Assembly (NCBI RefSeq): GCF_028583425.1
Contig: NC_072800.1
Coordinates: 94,457,001 to 94,521,000, forward strand
Direction: 5' to 3'
DNA from: Eublepharis macularius
Taxonomy: Eukaryota; Chordata; Lepidosauria; Squamata; Eublepharidae
DNA: 64,000 bases
A program made the position numbers and the translations under genes. The notes beneath the pieces are model-generated. The model had not been told where the DNA came from. It ran no database searches and worked only from the letters and a program-made list of their open reading frames with translations. Each line of letters opens with the position of its first letter. The stretch's first letter is position 1. Shown in pieces: positions 11,201 to 20,200 of this stretch.

Positions 11201-14200
11201 ATCAAAGATTCAGCAGATTTCATCAACAAAATCAGTTCTCTGAAACTCAATCCACAAGACATACTTGTCAGTTTTGATGTTGTATCCCTGTTTACCAAGG
11301 TTCCAGTAAAAGACACTATTGCACTGATTAATCAGATTTTCCCAGAGGATGTAACAGCCTTATTCCATCATTGTCTGACAACCAGTCACTTCCAATGGGA
11401 CAACGAATTCTATGAACAGATGGATGGGGTGGCCATGGGGAGCCCACTCAGCCCAGTTATAGCAAACTTCTACATGGAACATTTTGAAAAAACAGCTCTA
11501 GAATCAGCACCCCACAAACCCAGTGTATGGTTCCGGTTTGTGGATGATACATTCATCATTTGGAGCCATGGGGAGGAAGAATTGATGGAGTTTTTGAATC
11601 ATCTCAACAACATCCACCTGAACATACAATTCACAATGGAGAAAGAAAGTGAGGGAAAACTCTCATTCCTGGATACCTTGGTCATCCGCAAAGCAAACTT
11701 TCAGTTAGGTCACAAGGTCTACAGGAAACCAACTCACACTGATCGGTACTTACACAAAAACTCCAATCACCACCCCCGACAGAAAAGAGGCATAATGAAA
11801 ACATTAGTGGATCGTGCAAGACGGATATGTGAGCCGCGCTTTCTCAATGAGGAAATTAATCATCTAAACCACGCACTTCAGGCAAATGGCTACTCCAGAA
11901 ATGAAATCCGAAGAGCAATCAAACCCAGGATGAATCAAACAACCAAGGAAAAACAGTCACCTACAGGAAAAGTGTTTTTGCCATATATCAAAGGAATTAC
12001 TGATCAGATGGGAAAGCTTATGAAAAAGCATAACCTTCAAGCAGTATTCAGACCCACCCGAAAAATACAACAGATGCTACGATCAGCAAAAGACAGCAGA
12101 GACCCCCTCACCTCTGCAGGAGTATACCGTATACCCTGCAGCTGTGGACAAGTTTACATCGGGACCACAAAGCGTAGCATCCAGACAAGAATAAAAGAAC
12201 ATGAAAGACACTGCAGACTTGGACAGCCTGAAAAATCAGCAGTGGCTGAACATAGCCTAACTCAAACAGGGCACAGTATCTTATTCCAGGACACCAAAAT
12301 ACTGGACAACACTTCCAACTACTTTGTCAGACTGCACAGGGAAGCCATTGAAATTCACAAGCATAAGCAAAACTTCAACAGGAAAGAAGAAACCTTAAGA
12401 ATGAACAGAGCATGGGCTCCAGTTCTGAAAAACACCAGGCCAACAAAACACTCCACACCCGACAATAGCCCTGCAGAGAAGATTAGCACATCAAGCACCA
12501 ATCCATATGCAAAAGAACCTCCTCAGGATACAGTGAAGCCTCCCGCCATTAGCATTCCACACCCTGGGAAACTCTTACAGAATGACTCAGCTCAACCCCA
12601 CCCCTCCTGAGTAGATACAAATGACCTACATCTTTTCCACACTGTGACACTGAGAGATCTCTGTCTTTTGGTGCTACACCTCTGAAGATGCCAGCCACAG
12701 CTGCTGGCGAAACGTCAGGAACTACAATGCCAAGACCACGGCAATACAGCCCGGAAAACCCCCAACAACCATGAAGTCAACCATGCTTGGGATTTCTGTC
12801 CTCACTTTGCTTCACATGGAGTCGGGGCAGCAGTGGATAAAAACCGGGTTAAAATGAAAATCTGACCGGGCCCTAAGAGTCAACGGCTTTGGGCACGTTT
12901 GGCAAGGAACGCCATAGTGGGGGCGGGGGTGACGATCTTGGAAGCTGTGGTTAGTTTCCAGAGGAGATGGGAAGGGGCAGCGAGCGGTGCCAGGGAGAAC
13001 CAGGAGGCTGGGGAGAGGCCTGCGTGCGTGCCTCCCCCTCACTGGGCAGGGGTGGCAAGAGTGCCTGGCCTGGGGGGTCGGATCCTCGCTTGCTCCCCGT
13101 TTGCCCTTGAGTCAGTCACGCTCTCTGACATTCCTCACACAGTTCTTGTTAAGAGGAACCACAGGGAACCTGTGGGGAAGGGACATCACATGCCCCCTGC
13201 CTCTGTTTCGCCCATCTCTCCCCCCTTCTCTGTCACTTACGCCCCCTCTTTTTCTCCCCCACCCCTTTTCTGTCACCCCCATCCTTTCCCACTCCTCACC
13301 GAGTTGCTCCCCTGGTTCAGGCTGCTGCTCCTCCTCCTCCTGCCCCCCTCCAGCACTGCCATCTTGGTGCGGGGGGGGGGGGGCAGCATGGCTCCTGCAC
13401 CCCCTCCTCTGCCAGCTTTCAGCACTGCTGCCTCTGTGCTGGGGGCGGCAGCAACTCTCCCCCCCACACACACACACACTTCCAGCGCTGCTAGGAGTGT
13501 GGCTGCCTCGGCAGCAGGGATCGCTAGGCAATCCTGCCCATCCCACGTGTCTTTGCCTCAGTGTGAGGGGGAGGGCCGGTGGGCCCCTTGGGCCTCCTCC
13601 CCTGACTCTCTCCAGTCTCACCGAATTAGCAGCTAAGAGGAGCAGAGAACAGTGGTTTCTGCTCCTTTTCCCCCTCCTTCCTCCTCCTCTCATGCCCCGC
13701 CTTTGAAGAATAGTTGCGTGTGCTTGTGCATACAACTGTTCTATGTTTGTTTGAGTGTGTGTAAATTCCCCCTTTTTTCGCTTTCCGTATTTTTCTGCAA
13801 ACCTGGTGTCTGTCTCCCCCTGCCGCCGTGCCCCCCCCCCCCCCCGGTTGTAGAAAAATCTCCTTTTTCTCTCTCTGGTTCCAATCCATGGATTTAAGTG
13901 TCCACAGATGGGGCCATGTTGAGAATTAAATATATCAATGGAGGGGGCCATGTATGTGGTCTGAATTATGGCAGGGAGAGTGGGATAAAAGAGTAATAAC
14001 GTGCCACCTTCCTTTAACTTGTAAATAATTATCAGGTGATGCCACCAGGCTTTTCTCTGCAGCCATGGGGGCTGGAAACTTGCTTTTTTATTTTTATATT
14101 TTAAAGAAAACTTCACATTTCAGGGTTTCTCCACAAAAAGCATGGTGGATTATTTATTGTGTAGCAACCTTGAGGAAGTCTCTGGAGAGGTGGCATATAC

Positions 14201-17200
14201 ATGTTCTAAATAACTAAATAATATGTCTTGGTCTTTTGTTTTTCTCCTGCCCCCAGATTATACCATTGCGAAACCTGATCTGTTGTCCCGAATCGAACGT
14301 GGTGAGGAGGACCCGGGATGCCCTGGGGAAGGGGAAGAAGCTCTGAGCAGCGTCCGCCTGGGCAAGTTACAGGGACTGCCATTTCCCAGGCACTTTTGAG
14401 TGCTCTTTGGGCGCGGGGGGCGAAGGGATTCCCATTCTGAGGGAGTCAGAGAAAGGAGCTTGGGCCCTCGTTCGCTTCTCGACTTCTGCTATGTTGGAAA
14501 TGTCTTGAGAGCCAGCAGTTAGAAATATGTGCCTCACGGCCTTATGTGAATTTACGTAATGTGGCTTCTTTGCGCGTGAGTTTTTTACACTTAGGGCAGG
14601 CTCTGGGACTCAGCTGCAAAGTTACTTTGTGCTACTTTCTCTCAGTGTAAAATGCAGAAACCTCATATTAGTTAAATAATAATAATAAAAATAAATAAAT
14701 AACAACAACATTCAATTTATATATCACCCTTCAGGACAACTCAGAACAATTTACAAAGCATGTCGTTGTTGTTGATGATGATGATGATGATGAAGAAGAA
14801 CAAGTTTATATTTTGTTTTTCACATTAAGTGTTAATACATTTATAGCATTTGTGACCAGCTGGCAGTATTGCATGGCCATTTGGTACCTTCTGCAGAGGC
14901 AAAGTCAGATTTGTGATGGGGTCTCCTCTCCCAGCTCCCCGTGTCCCTCAGCGACATCCCCCCCCCCCCCCAATGAGAGAGCCTGGATCCAGTTCTGGGG
15001 TCTGTTCCCCCAATCTGAGAATCGTTGACCTAGCAACAAAGAGAATGATGCTGGTTTAGGCAAAGGAGCTGCTCTTGTAATCTTCTTGTCCCTTCTGGTC
15101 CCATAATTCTAGACTGTCATTTTATCCATGCACACTTTATGCCCCTGGACGGGATAAAAACTAATCCTGGTGCCTCCTTTTCTCCCCCTTCTTTCCCTTC
15201 AACACAGAAATTCCTGCCCCCATGAATGACATCATCTCTTTCAGCCAACGGGAAACGGCTGCTTCTGTGGAGGGGGAGTGGGACAGCAAGGAAAGGGAAG
15301 CGCCCATAGGCGGCGGTGCAGGTGAGTGAACGCAAGACGGGGTCGGCCTTGAGGAGGGAAGGGCGGCCTCACTGGGTTCTTCCCCACCATCTCTGCACAG
15401 TTTCGTTGTGGGCCATTAATTCTGCCTGGTGGCTTAATGGGGGCAGGAGGGCGCAGCGGAGGGCCACCCTTGCCGGTTTCTGTAGCCTAAAGCACGTCCA
15501 GCCATTGGTCCAGCTGGAGAGGCAGGAAAGGGTCCAAGTCAAGTGGCTCGTCAGTGCTGACTGTTCCAGAGCAGTTCACGTGAGCTTTAAGAGAAGCTAG
15601 AAACTGTTCTGAAACCTCTTGATTAACTTTTAAGGGAACAAAATGAACTGTTGGTTTGCCAGATCGATACTTCAGAACCCGTACCTGGGGATGTTAAGAA
15701 CCTAAGAAGAGCCCTCGTTCATCTAGACCAGTATCCTTTCTCCCACAGTGGCCAGCCAGTCACTCAGGAGGTCCAACAAGGGGGTACAGCATCCCCTTGT
15801 GCCGCCTCTTGGCACTGAGATGCAGAGGCTTACGGCCTCTGAACATGGAGGTTCGCTTTACTCACCATGGCTAGTAGCCCCTGGATAGACCTGTCCTCCC
15901 TCACTCTGTCTAATCCCCTTTTAATGTGGCCGTCACTCCATCCTCTGGCAGTGAATTCCACATTTTAATCATTCGTCGTGTAAAGAGGTATTTCCTTTTG
16001 TCTGTTCTGAATCTATTGCCCATCAGCGTCAGTGGATGCCTTCTCTGTCCGCTCTTTCTACCCTGTGCATAATTTTATAAACCTCTGTCATGTCTCTCTT
16101 TAGCCATCTAGTGTCAGGAGTAAAATTTCCCAGACTCTCCAGTCCTTGTATTGTCGAAGGCTTTCACGGCCGGAGAACGATGGTTGTTGGGGGTTTTCCG
16201 GGCTGTATTGCCGTAGTCTTGGCATGCCAAGACCACGGCAATACAGCCCGGAAAACCCCCAACAACCATCGTTCTCCAGTCCTTCCTCATAGGACAGGTG
16301 CTCCGGTCCCCTCAGCTTCTGTACTTCTCCCAGCTCTGCAGGGTCCTTTTTGAGGTATGGTGACCAGAACTGCATAGTGCTCCAATGAGGCCACAACAGA
16401 GATCTATCTATAATACTGGCTGTTTTGTTTCCAGTCCCTTTCCTAATAATCTTCAACACAGAGTTTGCCTTTTTCACTGCTGCAGCACACTGGGGGGGGG
16501 GTGCTTTCACTGAGCTGTCCACCGTGACCCCCCAGGTCTCTCTCCCTCTCAGTCTCAGCAAGTTCAGACTCCATTAGCATAGACTTGAAGTTGGAGTTTT
16601 CTGTTCCGCATCTTCCTTTAGCAATGCTCACTTCATTGGGGCAGACCTTGCACTTTTGAGAATAAGCCTTTTTGCTTTTTAGGGCATTCTTGACTTGGGT
16701 CGTTAGCCATGCAGGCTTTCTTTTAAACTTGGCAGTACCTTTCCTAATCTGGGGAATGCATTCCATCTGTGCTTTCAAACCGCTTCCAAGCACCCTCTGG
16801 GGATTTGACTCTCTTGTGTTTCCCTTTTAGCTTCCTTTTGACTATTCCCTTCATTTTTGGCCATTTTCACACTGCCAAATATAGCGCAAATTATGCGCAA
16901 TGAATCACCAGCCACCCGCCTTGCTGTGACTTGTTGCGCCTCGTTGTGCTTCCCTGTGCTCCCAGCAGCTCACACTTCTGCAGAAATCACGCAGCAGTGG
17001 GTGGTAACTGCTCACGTCACAGTTGACGTCAGGGCCGTACCGCCCGCTGGCTCCGTTTTATTTTATTTTTTTGGTCACCAACTTTTGCACTATATCGCTG
17101 TTTCAGTAGGTAAATAGATAGAAACATCGCAATTGTGCAGATCTCTTCCTTAAAAAAAAAATTGGTCTGGACTGCCCGCCGGCACAGACTGGAAAAGGAA

Positions 17201-20200
17201 AGGGGGGGGGAGGGGGATGGGCTCAGTGGGAGGCGTTTCCCAGCTGGTGAAGCATTCCCAATCGTCTCCAGTCGTTCCCATGAACCGCTTAAAAAGCGTC
17301 ATGAAGCGGAATAAACAGAACTCCACGATTGTGGGATTATACAGGTATGCAAGGGTTTTAGTGGAAGAAAAGCGATAATATGCGCCAGTTTTGTGCTATG
17401 CTGAGGCAGTGTGAACATGGCCTTTTGAAGTTCCCTTTCGAAGTTCCCTCTTTTGAAACAAAATGTGACTGTTTTGGACTTTAGGGTTAACTTTCCATTG
17501 ACATGAATGTTGAACTTGATAGCATGGTGGTCACTGTTCCCAACTGGTGCAGTGAGCCTCTGCATCTCGCACCAGGTCTCGAGCCCCACTCAGAACCATG
17601 TCCAAGATCACTGCCCCTCTGGTTGACTCTGTGACCAGCTGATCCAGCGCACAGCCATTTATGACGTCTCAGAATCTCGTTTCTACAGCAGAGCTCGAGC
17701 ACATGTTTACCTAGTCAGTGTTAGGGTAGTTGAAGTTACCCATTACCCCAACATTTAGTCACCTCCCTTATTTCCTTCTCAACGTTGACGGCAACCTCAA
17801 GGATTTGATCAGATGGGCAATAGCACCCCCCCCACACACACACACACTTTTAAGTGACCTTTGTCAGGGCTTGTCGCTGCCGCCGCTGGGCGGGGCGCTG
17901 GCTGGGCCGGCCCTGACGTCAGAGGGGCACCAGGGATGCTGCAGGACCCTGCTCTGTGGAAGGAGGGGCGGTATACATCAGCCAGACTCCCTCTCAGTCC
18001 ACTCGCTGGCCTGCTCACCCCCTGCATCCTCCATCATCTCCTCCTTCCAGAACTCTCTTCCAAGCCTCCACTCTCGCACTGCTCTGCGCTCACTCCACGC
18101 CATCACTCCTTACTCACACCCACCACCTCAGAGCTCTTCCTAGCCACCCTTTATAGGGTTTCCTTTCTCCGCCCTGCCCTCCTTCCAGGCTTGTTCCCTC
18201 TCCTGACTTGGTTCAGCTGTGCCTCCCCTCAGGTGTTTCCATCCTATCACTAACCCCTTCTTGGCTTCCTTGCCTTGCTGGCAGGGTGGGGTTGAATGCG
18301 AGCCATCCCCAGCTGAGGTCTCCTTGGCCTTGCTCACGAGGAGCTGCCCCAGTAGGCCTTTGAACTGCTGAGCTTGCCTGGCCTTGCTCACGAGGAACTG
18401 CCCCAGCCGGCTTCTGCGCTGCTGTGCTTCCTTGGCCTTGCTCGCGAGGAATTGCCCTGGCCAGCTTCTGGGCTGCCTCCTCATTGCTGCTGGGCGGGGC
18501 TGCCCATCTCCTCCCCCAGAATGCCTGTGGCAGCTCCACCTGGAGGGGCTTGGCTCCTGGCACCTCCTGAGCCAGGCTGCTGTCCTCTCGCCGGGGTGTG
18601 GCTCTGGGCTGTAGTGGCTGCTTCTCCTCCCTGCCAGGTAAGGGCTCTGTCTGGGCTGTTGCTGGGTCCCTGTTCCCCTTGCCTTGGCCCTTTTCCTCTG
18701 GCCTGCTTAGCCCCCTCTCCTCCCCCTGGGGGGTGGGACTAGCTGGCCTCTCCCTGCTCCCTCCAGCCCTCTGAGGCTTTGGCCTTTCGCCCCTTCCCCC
18801 TGGAGTAGGCAGGTTCTGGACCTGGTTGCTGGCTGGGGTGGTAGGGCCACTGCCTCCCGGTTGCCTCCCACGGCTCCCTCCTGGCAAGTCTGGGGGCTGG
18901 GACCCAGACCCCGGACAACCTTCAGTGCCCACTATTGGTGCCCCTATTGCTTCTGTTGGGGCATTCATTCCCCAAACGTTTTCCAACTAGTTAGATTTTA
19001 TGCCCTCTGGGATAGAGAAGGCAACGCCCCCTCCAGCATGCCCCTCCCTGTCCTGCCTGTGGAGCTGATACCTGGGGACGAGAGCGTCTCGTTGATTTTT
19101 GCCATTCCACCAAGTTTCTGTATCTAAAATATCATTCCAGCCCCCCCCCCCCAATTCGGCTAGGAGGATTCTAGCACGGCATGTATCTCTTGGCTCCTTC
19201 AGCCCCCCTTTTTCCCCACAGGCGGCCCTCCTTTGCCCCCCTGTTCTCATTCCCAAATTCTGCTTTCCTAACATTTATTCATCCCTTTGGAGTGAGTCGC
19301 CCCAAACTGGAGGCTTCTCCCCCGTTTCTCTGATGACAGCTGCTCGGTCACCTTTTAAAATTTATTTATTCTGTGTATTTATTTATTTATTCTTCTCCCA
19401 TATGTTCCTGCCCTGGAATTAAGAGAATAATAACAACACCAGCAACAACATTTTATATATATACCGCTCTTCAGGACAACTTAATGCCTGCTCAAAACAG
19501 TTTACAAAGTGTGTTGTTATTATCCTTACAACAATTACCCTGTGAGGTGGGTGGGGCTGAGAGAGCTCCGAGAATCTGTGACTGACCCCAAGTCACCCGG
19601 CTGGCTTCAAGTGGAGGAGTGGGGAATCAAACCTGGCTCTCCAGATTAGAGTCCTGCCGCTCTTAACTACTACACCACACTGGCTCCCAGGAAGAGGCCC
19701 TCATAAGTGACCCATAAGCTAAAGAAGCTCACCTGGAGGGTACACAAGAGAAGGCCTTTTCGGTGTCGGTCCCACAGTTATGAAACAGCATCCCCGGGGG
19801 GGTGCAGCTGGCCCCCTCATTGCTAATCTTCAAGAGGCAGCTGAAGATGTTTTTATTTAATTAACCTTGTCTTTATTTAATTAACCTTGTTTCTGTGTTG
19901 ATTGGCAGTTCTAAACAGTATTTTTAAATTTTAGTTTTATTCATTTCATGATAGTTTTTTTATTTATATTTTAAGTCTGGAGTTCCTGCAAGGGAGAAAG
20001 GTGGCTAATAAATATTTAAAATAAATAAAATAGAAGTATTTAAAACATACATATGCAGCCTTTTCACCCAAACAGGATTCCCAAGGCGGTGAACATGTAT
20101 TAAAACATTTAAAACAGCACTTAAAATGTGGATATACACATTAAAGTCATATAGGTATATCAACCCCACCCCCTCACACACACACACAAGCAAGGAGGAG

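Larger units (their letters stand above)
10056..12771 (+). mobile_element. Penelope-like retroelement with 1-kb inverted arms
   Basis: The element is 2.7 kb and flanked by tgaagtcaaccatg at 10042-10055 and 12772-12785 (14-bp target duplication). The right part (11094-12610) encodes an N-truncated Penelope-type RT followed by a GIY-YIG endonuclease. The left part (10056-11093) is the inverted copy of the right kilobase (11766-12771), leaving a 672-bp centre (11094-11765) with the RT core. The frames in the two arms translate identically over about 280 residues, so the insertion is young. Partial and inverted end copies are known in Penelope-like elements. The whole unit lies in intron 3 of gene A in the same direction as the gene. 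Confidence 0.9.

Noticed and set aside
10056-12771. Reading the 1-kb inverted repeat as terminal inverted repeats of a DNA transposon
   Set aside because: The encoded protein is a Penelope-type RT with a GIY-YIG nuclease, and the flanking duplication of 14 bp fits retroelement insertion.
18213-18986. A 257-codon minus-strand frame as a host gene
   Set aside because: It lies almost wholly inside the solo LTR and matches the LTR-encoded tail of the pol frame of the related full element.
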